DNA of 64,000 nt from contig NZ_WQNE01000012.1 of assembly GCF_009759665.1 (NCBI RefSeq), positions 124,001-188,000 of the forward strand, in the 5' to 3' direction. Made by a program: the position numbers and the translations under genes. A model generated the notes under the pieces. That model saw only the letters and a list, made by a program, of their open reading frames with translations, was not told where the DNA came from and did not search any database. Below, piece after piece: positions 18,025 through 25,717 of this stretch. Source of the DNA: Bradyrhizobium cajani (GTDB lineage Bacteria > Pseudomonadota > Alphaproteobacteria > Rhizobiales > Xanthobacteraceae). The first letter of the stretch is position 1. Each line of letters opens with the position of its first letter.

Positions 18025-18522
18025 ATGCGTAAAGAGTTGCTGCGCCGTCACGCGCGTGTCTGTCTTCTGGTTGCGGCTGCGGTGCTGGCATTGCCGGCTG
18101 CCGGCCAGGCCGAGCCGATCGCCGATACCATCGCCGTCAATGTCGACCAGGCCAAACTGGTACGGCTGCCCGGCAAGGTGGCGACCATCGTAGTCGGCAA
18201 TCCCCTGATCGCGGATGTCACGCTCCAGCCCGGCGGCATGATCGTCGTGACCGGGAAGGGCTATGGTGCCACCAATTTCATCGCGCTCGACCGTGCCGGC
18301 GAGATCCTGGTCGACCGCCAGATCCAGGTTGAAGGTCCGAGCGACCGTCTGGTCACCGTCTATCGCGGCATCGAGCGCGAATCCTACAGCTGCTTGCCGC
18401 TTTGCCAGCGTCGCGTGACGCTCGGCGACAGCGATGCTTATTTCAACAACACGATGACCCAGGCCGGTTCGCTGAGCGGCACCGCAAGCGGCAGCGCCGG
18501 TGCGGGTGCCAAGACCAACTGA
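18025..18522 (+). CDS. Stand-alone pilus N-terminal domain protein (CpaC N-domain-like), secreted
   Basis: A 165-residue protein with a signal peptide (cleavage near AGQA, residue 29). It carries a domain like the N terminus of CpaC: AKLVRLPGKVATIVVGNPLIADV, then VVTGKGYGATNFIALDRAGEIL. After it come a cysteine pair, Cys123 and Cys127 (YSCLPLCQRR), and a Gly/Ser/Ala-rich tail. Such proteins occur near Tad loci and may act as periplasmic accessories of the secretin. GGGGTGAG lies before the ATG. It reads away from the Tad operon. Confidence 0.8.
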   Translation: MRKELLRRHARVCLLVAAAVLALPAAGQAEPIADTIAVNVDQAKLVRLPGKVATIVVGNPLIADVTLQPGGMIVVTGKGYGATNFIALDRAGEILVDRQIQVEGPSDRLVTVYRGIERESYSCLPLCQRRVTLGDSDAYFNNTMTQAGSLSGTASGSAGAGAKTN

Positions 18523-18571
18523 ACACGCCCAACTGAACAAGACCAACTGAGCACGCCCGCGTCTCTCGGAC

Positions 18572-18608
18572 ATGAAAAAGGCCGTGCGTCCCGCACGGCC
18601 TTTCATTT
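18572..18608. terminator. Bidirectional terminator between the pilus-domain gene and the cold-shock gene
   Basis: Perfect 12-base arms, AAAGGCCGTGCG and CGCACGGCCTTT, close a three-base loop. They are flanked by A-rich sequence on one side and TTTCATTT on the other. It lies between two convergent genes and would serve both. Confidence 0.85.
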
Positions 18609-18657
18609 GCTTCGGCTCGGTCGCCCGAGCCGATCCGGGCCAGCGGCCCGCCGGGCT

Positions 18658-18870
18658 TCAGCCCGCGGAGCGGAGATTGTCCGCTGCCGACTTGCCGGAG
18701 CGGCGGTCGGCCACGATCTCGTAGGAGAGCTTCTGGCCTTCGCGCAGCGTGCCGAGGCCGGCGCGCTCCACGGCGCTGATGTGCACGAACACGTCCTGTC
18801 CGCCATCGTCGGGCTGGATGAAGCCAAAGCCCTTGGTCGCGTTAAACCACTTCACGGTTCCCATGCTCAT
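18658..18870 (-). CDS. Cold-shock protein, CspA family
   Basis: A 70-residue single cold-shock domain that binds single-stranded RNA or DNA and melts RNA structure. RNP1 KGFGFI is at 13-18 and RNP2 VFVHI at 27-31. AAGGGA lies about eleven bases before the first ATG. The 268 bases upstream to infA contain no other gene and probably carry the promoter and a structured leader, as is common for these genes. Its neighbours infA and a DEAD-box helicase share its RNA theme. Confidence 0.93.
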   Translation of the reverse strand: MSMGTVKWFNATKGFGFIQPDDGGQDVFVHISAVERAGLGTLREGQKLSYEIVADRRSGKSAADNLRSAG

Positions 18871-19138
18871 GGGGGTAGTCCCTTCTCAGATAACACAATG
18901 TAAAAGCCCGCTTGCGCAGGCAGGTTAGATCGAATTTTTGGAAGGGTCGTCAGCGTGTCTGAACCGGCTGTACCGGTGGATGCTAATGTCGTCCGGCCGA
19001 AAATCGATTAATTCATTTTATTGGAAATGGGGCCTCAGAACAATCCTGACGCGCACGATTTTTCGATCTGCCGCGATGTTCGCGGCAGATCAGCATACAG
19101 CTCGGAATTTTACGTCGACGCCTGTACGGCAGGATCGA

Positions 19139-19426
19139 CTAGCGGCGGCGGAACTGGCCGCCGCGCTGTCCGGGACGAGGAGGTCCGCCCACTCCGCTGG
19201 GACGTTCGTCCTTGTGACGGAAAATCAGCCGACCCTTTTCGAGGTCATAGGGCGACATCTCCACCGTCACGCGGTCGCCCGCCAGCGTCTTGATGCGGTT
19301 CTTCTTCATCTTGCCGGCAGTGTAGGCGACGATCTCGTGTCCGGCGTCGAGCTGCACGCGGTAGCGCGCGTCGGGGAGGATTTCGGTGACCAGTCCTTCG
19401 AACTGGATCAGCTCTTCCTTAGCCAT
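19139..19426 (-). CDS. infA: Translation initiation factor IF-1 with a C-terminal extension
   Basis: A 95-residue S1/OB-fold protein that binds the ribosomal A site during initiation. The core, AYTAGKMKKNRIKTLAGDRV then MSPYDLEKGRLIFR, is typical. The usual length is about 72 residues. This one adds a Gly/Pro/Arg tail, DERPSGVGGPPRPGQRGG then QFRRR, that could bind RNA. It may be a second infA paralog rather than the housekeeping copy, which cannot be decided from this window. It is 24 bases downstream of the helicase gene and probably co-transcribed with it. Confidence 0.9.
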   Translation of the reverse strand: MAKEELIQFEGLVTEILPDARYRVQLDAGHEIVAYTAGKMKKNRIKTLAGDRVTVEMSPYDLEKGRLIFRHKDERPSGVGGPPRPGQRGGQFRRR

Positions 19427-19450
19427 GTGGTGTCTCCAGGTCGTGGACGG

Positions 19451-21025
19451 CTAGTGCGAATAGGGTTTGCGGTTCGGTTGACCGTTCGGCCGACTCTCCC
19501 GGCGCAAAAAGGCCACGCCTTGTATCCCATCGGGCGAGCCTGCGCTATGCGCGGAACGCTGTTCCGGACGGTCGGACGGCGAAGAATGCATCTTGCCACC
19601 CGAGCGGCGGCGACGAGACCCCTTCGCGGCCTTCGGGCCATTGCTGGGCCTTCCTTCGGCATGCCTTCCATCAACATGCCGGGTGTCGCCATGCCGGCCT
19701 TCGCCGTGGCGTCCGTCGCCCTGCTTGCCGGCGCTATGGTGGCGCCCGTCGGCATGTCTTTCGTCGGCACGCCGTCCGTCACCGTGCCGCGCGCCTTGCG
19801 GGCGTTGGCCCGGGCGACCGCCCGGCCGGCCCTGTCGTTGCTGTGGCGGGGGTGGACCCGCATCGCGGCGGCCGGCATCGGTTCGGAGGTCCTCGCGCGG
19901 CAGCGCCACCTTGATCAGCCGTTCGATGTCGCGGAGATAGCTGAGTTCCTCGCCGCCTGCGACCAGCGAGATCGCGGTGCCGTCGGCGCCGGCGCGTGCG
20001 GTGCGGCCGATGCGGTGCACATAGGTCTCGGGCACGTTGGGCAGATCGAAATTGATCACGTGGCTGATGCCGTCGACGTCAATGCCACGGGCGGCGATGT
20101 CGGTGGCGACCAGGGTGCGGATCTCACCGGAGCGGAACTGCGCCAGCGTGCGCTCGCGATGGTTCTGCGACTTGTTGCCGTGGATGGCGCTGGCGGCAAT
20201 GCCGGCCTTCTCCAGCGTCTTCACGACCTTGTCGGCGCCGTGCTTGGTGCGGGTGAAGACCAGCGCGCGGTTGATCGGCTCGTCCTTCAGGATCTTGGTC
20301 AGGAAGGCGGGCTTGGCCGAGAAGTCGACCTGGAAGATGCGCTGATTGATCCGCTCGGCGGTCGAGGAGACCGGGGTCACCGCGACGCGGGCGGGGTCAC
20401 GCAGCATGGAGTCGGCGAGCTCGGCGATGTCCTTGGGCATGGTGGCCGAGAAGAACAGCGTCTGCCGCTTGATCGGCAGCTTGGCGACAATTTTGCGGAT
20501 GTCGTTGATGAAGCCCATGTCGAGCATGCGATCGGCCTCGTCGAGCACGAGGAATTCGACGCTTGAAAGCTTCAGCCCGTTGCTCTGCACGAGGTCGAGC
20601 AGGCGGCCGGGGGTGGCGACCAGGACGTCGACGCCCTGCATCAGGGCGCGGACCTGGCGGCCCATCGGCACGCCGCCGATGGCGAGTGTCGAGGACAGGC
20701 GGATGTGGCGGCCATAGGCATTGAAGCTGTCGAGGATCTGGCCGGACAGTTCGCGGGTCGGCGACAGCACCAGGACGCGGGCCGTCTTCGGCGGCGGCTT
20801 GATGCGGTTCTCGAGCAGGCGATGCAGGATCGGCAGTGCGAAGGACGCGGTCTTGCCGGTGCCGGTCTGGGCGATGCCGACGACGTCGCGGCCGGTCAGC
20901 GCCAGCGGGATGGTCTGGGCCTGGATCGGGGTCGGAGTGACGTAGTTCTCTTCACGAAGAGCGCGAGCGATGGGTTCGGCGAGGCCGAAGTCCTGAAACG
21001 AAGTCAAAAGATGGGTTCTTTCCAT
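19451..21025 (-). CDS. DEAD-box RNA helicase with a repetitive charged tail (RhlE/DeaD type)
   Basis: A 524-residue ATP-dependent RNA unwinding enzyme. Motifs include Walker A AQTGTGKT at 52-59, DEAD at 162-165, SAT at 193-195 and HRIGRTAR at 337-344. The tail (about 385-524) is rich in Gly, Arg, His and Asp, with repeated GDGRR, ADGRH, GDGRH, GEGRH, VDGRH and AEGRP units at 413-460; such tails usually bind RNA. I chose the ATG giving MERTHLL because the open frame before it is low-complexity and the helicase Q-motif region then begins at the usual distance. It heads a probable operon with infA. Confidence 0.92.
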   Translation of the reverse strand: MERTHLLTSFQDFGLAEPIARALREENYVTPTPIQAQTIPLALTGRDVVGIAQTGTGKTASFALPILHRLLENRIKPPPKTARVLVLSPTRELSGQILDSFNAYGRHIRLSSTLAIGGVPMGRQVRALMQGVDVLVATPGRLLDLVQSNGLKLSSVEFLVLDEADRMLDMGFINDIRKIVAKLPIKRQTLFFSATMPKDIAELADSMLRDPARVAVTPVSSTAERINQRIFQVDFSAKPAFLTKILKDEPINRALVFTRTKHGADKVVKTLEKAGIAASAIHGNKSQNHRERTLAQFRSGEIRTLVATDIAARGIDVDGISHVINFDLPNVPETYVHRIGRTARAGADGTAISLVAGGEELSYLRDIERLIKVALPREDLRTDAGRRDAGPPPPQQRQGRPGGRPGQRPQGARHGDGRRADERHADGRHHSAGKQGDGRHGEGRHGDTRHVDGRHAEGRPSNGPKAAKGSRRRRSGGKMHSSPSDRPEQRSAHSAGSPDGIQGVAFLRRESRPNGQPNRKPYSH

Positions 21026-21350
21026 GTCAAAAGCGGGCGCCCGGCGCATTGAGCGCGGCGCGCGCAAAAGGGTGTCGAGAAGACACCTGCGTGCTTGGGG
21101 TGTCGGATGGCTTGGGAGATATGGGGCAAGCCAGAGGCCCGTACGGGCTTAAGAACACGCGGCTCGCTACGACCCCTTGATTCGCAAGAGGTCTCGCCCG
21201 ACCATATGGAACATCGACGGGGCGCTTTCAAGGCAAGGCCGCCTGAAATAGCGGTTGCGGTGCAAAAATAGTTATGCCGGAAATTTAGACAGAAGCATCG
21301 ATTTGCTCAAAAAATACGCTGTCTGCCGCATTAGCATACATTTTATTCGC

Positions 21351-21386
21351 CCAAGTTTTGAGCAGCCGGACTGCGGCGAAACTTGG
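21351..21386. promoter_or_regulatory. Inverted repeat upstream of the urtA promoter, possible activator site
   Basis: CCAAGTTT at 21351-21358 and AAACTTGG at 21379-21386 form perfect 8-base arms with a 20-base gap, about 55-90 bases before the sigma-54 element. Enhancer sites for sigma-54 activators lie at such distances, but this sequence does not match the NtrC consensus. Confidence 0.35.
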
Positions 21387-21438
21387 ATTTGCGTCAAATC
21401 TCAAAATGAATCCAATGGCTTATCTGGTGCCTAGCCCA

Positions 21439-21454
21439 TGGCATGGTTCTTGCG
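21439..21454 (+). promoter_or_regulatory. Sigma-54 (RpoN) promoter of the urt-ure operon
   Basis: TGGCATGGTTCTTGCG matches the -24/-12 consensus TGGCAC-N5-TTGC with one change, and exactly ten bases separate the invariant GG and GC. Transcription would start near 21465, leaving a leader of about 66 bases before the urtA ATG. A sigma-54 promoter fits nitrogen control of urea uptake. Confidence 0.75.
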
Positions 21455-21530
21455 ATTCCGTTAATCGCAGGCGGCCGTGGGGCCGTTTCGCAGCGTTTTT
21501 TCACGTCTGCGTCAGGGAGATGATAGACAC

Positions 21531-22853
21531 ATGCTTAGCAAATCCACTCACGACATAGCGGCGTCATTTAGCCGCCGCGGCGTGCTCGCCGCGACCGCCG
21601 GACTGATGCTCGGTCTGGCTTCCTTTACCGGCGCGAAGGCCGCGGACGACACCATCAAGGTCGGTGTGCTTCACTCCCTCTCCGGCACCATGGCCATCAG
21701 CGAAACCACGCTGAAGGACACCATCCTCTTCCTGATCGACGAGCAGAACAAGAAGGGCGGCGTGCTCGGCAAGAAGCTCGAGGCCGTCGTCGTCGATCCC
21801 GCGTCGAACTGGCCGCTGTTCGCCGAAAAGGCGCGCGAGCTGATCACCAAGGACAAGGTCTCGGTCGTGTTCGGCTGCTGGACCTCGGTGTCGCGCAAGT
21901 CGGTGCTGCCGGTGTTCAAGGAGCTGAACAACATCCTGTTCTACCCCGTGCAGTACGAGGGTGAGGAGAGCGAGCGCAACGTGTTCTACACGGGTGCGGC
22001 CCCGAACCAGCAGGCGATCCCCGCGGTCGACTATCTCATGAAGGAAGAGAAGGTGAAGCGCTGGGTGCTCGCGGGCACCGACTACGTCTATCCGCGCACG
22101 ACCAACAAGATCCTGGAAGCCTATCTGAAGTCCAAGGGTGTCGCCCAGGAAGACATCATGATCAACTACACGCCGTTCGGTCATTCCGACTGGCAGACGA
22201 TCGTGGCCGACATCAAGAAGTTCGGCTCGGCCGGCAAGAAGACCGCGGTGGTCTCGACCATCAACGGCGACGCCAACGTTCCCTTCTACAAGGAGCTCGG
22301 CAACCAGGGCGTCAAGGCCAAGGACATCCCGGTGGTCGCGTTCTCGGTGGGTGAGGAAGAGCTCGCCGGCATCGACACCAAGCCGCTGGTCGGCCATCTC
22401 GCCGCCTGGAACTACTTCCAGTCGATCAAGACCCCGGCGAACGAGAAGTTCATCAAGGACTGGCAGACCTACACCAAGAATCCGAAGCGCGTGACCAACG
22501 ACCCGATGGAGGCGCACGTGATCGGCTTCGCCATGTGGGTGAAGGCGGTTGAGAAGGTGAAGTCGACCGATCCGGACAAGGTGATCGACGCGCTTCCCGG
22601 CATCGAGGCGCCGAATCTGACCGGCGGCGTGTCCAAGATGCTGCCGAACCACCACATCACCAAGCCGGTGTTCATCGGCGAGATCAAGGGCAACGGCCAG
22701 TTCGATGTGGTCTGGAAGACCCCGGGTCTCGTTGCGGGCGACGCCTGGTCGAAGGAGCTCGACGGCTCCAAGGACCTGATCGGCGACTGGGTCGAGAAGA
22801 AGTGCGGCAACTTCAACACCAAGACCAACAAGTGCCTCGGTTCGGGCTCCTGA
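21531..22853 (+). CDS. urtA: Urea ABC transporter substrate-binding protein UrtA
   Basis: A 440-residue periplasmic binding protein of the Leu/amide family, specific for urea in urt operons. The N terminus carries a twin-arginine type signal, SRRGVLA at 14-20, with likely cleavage after AKA near residue 36. The mature part begins with DTIKVGVLHSLSGTMAISE, a typical UrtA start. AGGGAG lies about 12 bases before the ATG. It is first in a urtABCDE-ureDAB block and follows a sigma-54 promoter. Confidence 0.94.
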   Translation: MLSKSTHDIAASFSRRGVLAATAGLMLGLASFTGAKAADDTIKVGVLHSLSGTMAISETTLKDTILFLIDEQNKKGGVLGKKLEAVVVDPASNWPLFAEKARELITKDKVSVVFGCWTSVSRKSVLPVFKELNNILFYPVQYEGEESERNVFYTGAAPNQQAIPAVDYLMKEEKVKRWVLAGTDYVYPRTTNKILEAYLKSKGVAQEDIMINYTPFGHSDWQTIVADIKKFGSAGKKTAVVSTINGDANVPFYKELGNQGVKAKDIPVVAFSVGEEELAGIDTKPLVGHLAAWNYFQSIKTPANEKFIKDWQTYTKNPKRVTNDPMEAHVIGFAMWVKAVEKVKSTDPDKVIDALPGIEAPNLTGGVSKMLPNHHITKPVFIGEIKGNGQFDVVWKTPGLVAGDAWSKELDGSKDLIGDWVEKKCGNFNTKTNKCLGSGS

Positions 22854-22881
22854 TCCGGATCTGACGCTCCATTGCACGATC

Positions 22882-22911
22882 GGAGAAGGCGGCGATCCCG
22901 CCGCCTTCTCC
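22882..22911 (+). promoter_or_regulatory. Strong intercistronic hairpin between urtA and urtB
   Basis: Perfect 13-base arms, GGAGAAGGCGGCG and CGCCGCCTTCTCC, close a four-base loop 28 bases after the urtA stop. There is no T run, so it is more likely to stabilise or process the urtA message than to end transcription. This would explain an excess of binding protein over channel. Confidence 0.7.
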
Positions 22912-22937
22912 ACCCATTTCTGCCGGGGTCATCCATA

Positions 22938-24545
22938 GTGCCAGCCAACTTGTCCGCGCGCCTCTGCTCGTTCGCGCTTTCATTGTTCCTGATCGCGTTC
23001 GCGCTGCCGGCCTTCGCCGGCCCGTTCGAGGACGCAGTCGCCAAATTCGCCAATGACGATTTTTCCGACACGGAAGAGGCGATCGGCGTGGTCGCGGGCA
23101 GCGGCAACAAGCTGGCTTTCCCGATCATCAGCGCGCTCCAGGACGGCCGCCTCATGGCTGACCCGGACAGCAAGAAGGTTTACGTCACCGGCGCCGACGG
23201 CAAGTCGATCGATGCCGCGACCGGGGAGCCCGTCGCCAGCCTTCCCGACAGCGCCAGCGCGGTCCGCCTCAACAACCGCCTGCGCCGCAGCGTCGATGCC
23301 GCGCTCGGCAGCCTGACGCTCCAATCGCCCGATCTGTCGACGCGCCTCCAGGCCGCGCAATCGGTCTTCAAGTCGCACGAGGAAACCGCGCTCGAAGCGG
23401 TCGATGCCGCGCTCGCCAAGGAAACCAACAGATCCGTCAAGGCTGCGCTCGGAGAAGCCCGCGCCGCCATCCTGCTGTTCAAGTCCGACGCCACCGAGGT
23501 CGAGAAGCTCGAGGCCGTCGCCACCCTCAAGGCGCGCGGCGACCAGGAAGCGCTGGCGCTGCTCACCGGCATGGGCGATCAGCCGGCCTCGGTGACCAAG
23601 GCCGCCGCGAGCGCGATAGGCTCGATCCAGAGCTCGCTGGCGGTCTGGTCGACGGTGCAGAACGCCTGGTACGGCCTGTCGCTCGGGTCGGTGCTGCTGC
23701 TCGCCGCGATCGGGCTCGCCATCACCTTCGGCGTGATGGGCGTCATCAACATGGCCCACGGCGAGATGGTGATGATCGGCGCCTACACCACCTTCGTGGT
23801 GCAGGAGGTGATCCGCACCCGCTATCCCGGCTTGTTCGACTATTCGCTGCTGATCGCGGTGCCGCTCGCCTTCCTCGTCGCCGGCGCCATCGGCGTCCTG
23901 ATCGAGCGCAGCATCATCCGCTTCCTCTACGGCCGTCCGCTGGAGACGCTGCTGGCGACCTGGGGCCTGTCGCTGGTGCTCCAGCAGGCCGTGCGCACCA
24001 TGTTCGGCCCGACCAACCGCGAGGTCGGCAACCCCTCCTGGATGAGCGGCGCCTTCGAGCTCGGCCAGATCACCATCACCTACAATCGACTCTGGATCCT
24101 TCTCTTCACGCTCGCCGTGTTCGCGATCCTGCTCGCGATGCTGCGCTATACCGCGCTGGGCCTCGAGATGCGAGCGGTGACGCAGAACCGCCGCATGGCG
24201 GCCTCGATGGGCATCGCCACCTCGCGCGTCGATGCGCTCACCTTCGGGCTCGGCTCGGGCATTGCCGGCATCGCCGGCGTGGCGCTGTCGCAGATCGACA
24301 ATGTCAGCCCCAATCTCGGCCAGAGCTACATCATCGACAGCTTCATGGTCGTGGTGTTCGGCGGGGTCGGCAATCTCTGGGGCACGCTGGTCGGCGCCTT
24401 CACGCTCGGCATCGCCAACAAATTCCTGGAGCCGGTCGCCGGCGCCGTGCTCGGCAAGATCGCGATCCTGGTTCTGATCATCCTGTTCATTCAAAAACGG
24501 CCGCGCGGCCTGTTCGCGCTCAAGGGCCGTGCGGTGGAAGCATGA
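22938..24545 (+). CDS. urtB: Urea ABC transporter permease UrtB
   Basis: A 535-residue inner-membrane permease of the LivH type. After a signal-like segment (FALSLFLIAFALPAFAGPF) comes a helical, Ala/Leu-rich extracytoplasmic domain to about residue 225, typical of UrtB. The membrane channel follows, with GVINMAHGEMVMIGAY and FMVVVFGGVGNLWGT. I chose the GTG at 22938, preceded by CGGGG, because the signal sequence starts there; an upstream ATG at 22872 would add an Arg-rich stretch encoded within the hairpin. It overlaps urtC by four bases. Confidence 0.9.
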   Translation: MPANLSARLCSFALSLFLIAFALPAFAGPFEDAVAKFANDDFSDTEEAIGVVAGSGNKLAFPIISALQDGRLMADPDSKKVYVTGADGKSIDAATGEPVASLPDSASAVRLNNRLRRSVDAALGSLTLQSPDLSTRLQAAQSVFKSHEETALEAVDAALAKETNRSVKAALGEARAAILLFKSDATEVEKLEAVATLKARGDQEALALLTGMGDQPASVTKAAASAIGSIQSSLAVWSTVQNAWYGLSLGSVLLLAAIGLAITFGVMGVINMAHGEMVMIGAYTTFVVQEVIRTRYPGLFDYSLLIAVPLAFLVAGAIGVLIERSIIRFLYGRPLETLLATWGLSLVLQQAVRTMFGPTNREVGNPSWMSGAFELGQITITYNRLWILLFTLAVFAILLAMLRYTALGLEMRAVTQNRRMAASMGIATSRVDALTFGLGSGIAGIAGVALSQIDNVSPNLGQSYIIDSFMVVVFGGVGNLWGTLVGAFTLGIANKFLEPVAGAVLGKIAILVLIILFIQKRPRGLFALKGRAVEA

Positions 24546-25711
24546 CCCCTCACATGCTGACCAGGTCGCTGGACCGCAGCGCGACGATCTTCCTGCTGGT
24601 TGTCGCCGCGCTGGGCGTGCTGATCCCGCTCTCCAACCTGCTCTTGCCGGCGGGCTCGTTCCTGCAGGTGCCGACCTATCTCGTCGCGCTCTGGGGCAAA
24701 TATGTCTGCTACGCCATCCTTGCGCTCTCGATCGACCTGATCTGGGGCTATTGCGGCATCCTCTCGCTCGGCCACGGTGCCTTCTTCGCGCTCGGCGGCT
24801 ACGCCATGGGCATGTATCTGATGCGGCAGATCGGCACCCGCGGCGTCTACGGCAATCCGATCCTGCCCGACTTCATGGTGTTCCTGAACTGGCAGAAGCT
24901 GCCCTGGTACTGGTACGGCTTCGACATGTTCTGGTTCGCGGCGCTGATGGTGCTGTTTGTGCCGGGCCTGCTCGCGTTCTGTTTCGGCTGGCTCGCCTTC
25001 CGCTCCCGCGTCACCGGCGTGTACCTGTCGATCATCACGCAGGCGATGACCTATGCGCTGCTGCTCGCCTTCTTCCGCAACGATTTCGGCTTCGGCGGCA
25101 ACAACGGCCTGACCGACTTCAAGGACATCCTCGGCTTCAACGTGCAGGCCGAAGGCACCCGCGCGGCCCTGTTCGCGCTGAGCTGTCTGGCGCTGATCGC
25201 CGGCTTCCTGATCTGCCGCGCCATCGTCTCCTCCAAGCTCGGCAAGGTGCTGATCGCGGTGCGCGACGCGGAATCGCGCACGCGCTTCCTCGGCTACCGC
25301 GTCGAATCCTACAAGCTGTTCGTTTTCACGGTGTCGGCCTGCATGGCCGGCGTCGCCGGCGCGCTCTACGTGCCGCAGGTCGGCATCATCAACCCATCCG
25401 AATTCGCCCCGGGCAATTCGATCGAGGCGGTGATCTGGGTCGCGGTCGGCGGCCGCGGCACGCTGGTCGGCGCAGCGCTCGGCGCCGTCGTCGTCAACTA
25501 TGCCAAGACCTTCTTCACCTCCGGCATGCTCGCGCCGTACTGGCTGTTCATGCTGGGCGCGCTGTTCATCCTGGTGACGCTGCTGCTGCCCAAGGGCATC
25601 GTCGGCACCTTCAATGCCTGGTGGGATCAGTCGAAGGAAAAGCGCACCGCCGCGGCCGCGGCGAGCGCTGCGGCCGAAGACGGCGTCACCGAACCCAAGA
25701 TGGCGGAGTAG
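24542..25711 (+). CDS. urtC: Urea ABC transporter permease UrtC
   Basis: A 389-residue LivM-type permease and partner of UrtB. It has many membrane helices, the conserved loop CGILSLGHGAFFALGGYAMG and the coupling segment AVRDAESRTRFLGYR. The tail after about 360 is charged and Ala-rich. ATGA overlap with urtB and a six-base spacer to urtD show a tight operon. Confidence 0.93.
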   Translation: MTPHMLTRSLDRSATIFLLVVAALGVLIPLSNLLLPAGSFLQVPTYLVALWGKYVCYAILALSIDLIWGYCGILSLGHGAFFALGGYAMGMYLMRQIGTRGVYGNPILPDFMVFLNWQKLPWYWYGFDMFWFAALMVLFVPGLLAFCFGWLAFRSRVTGVYLSIITQAMTYALLLAFFRNDFGFGGNNGLTDFKDILGFNVQAEGTRAALFALSCLALIAGFLICRAIVSSKLGKVLIAVRDAESRTRFLGYRVESYKLFVFTVSACMAGVAGALYVPQVGIINPSEFAPGNSIEAVIWVAVGGRGTLVGAALGAVVVNYAKTFFTSGMLAPYWLFMLGALFILVTLLLPKGIVGTFNAWWDQSKEKRTAAAAASAAAEDGVTEPKMAE

Positions 25712-25717
25712 CCGGTC

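Larger units (their letters stand above)
21026..21530. other. Intergenic region between the helicase and urtA (505 bases)
   Basis: No gene is seen. The helicase side holds a hairpin GGTGTC-gagaa-GACACC at 21071-21087, followed on the minus strand by CTTTT. A perfect palindrome GCCCGTACGGGC lies at 21137-21148. The urtA side is A/T-rich, with an inverted repeat CCAAGTTT/AAACTTGG at 21351-21386 and a sigma-54 promoter at 21439-21454. I see only a half NtrC-like site (GGTGCA at 21259). Confidence 0.6.

Noticed and set aside
18938..20566. A 542-codon open frame on the plus strand.
   Set aside because: Opposite infA and the helicase gene; no plausible protein features.
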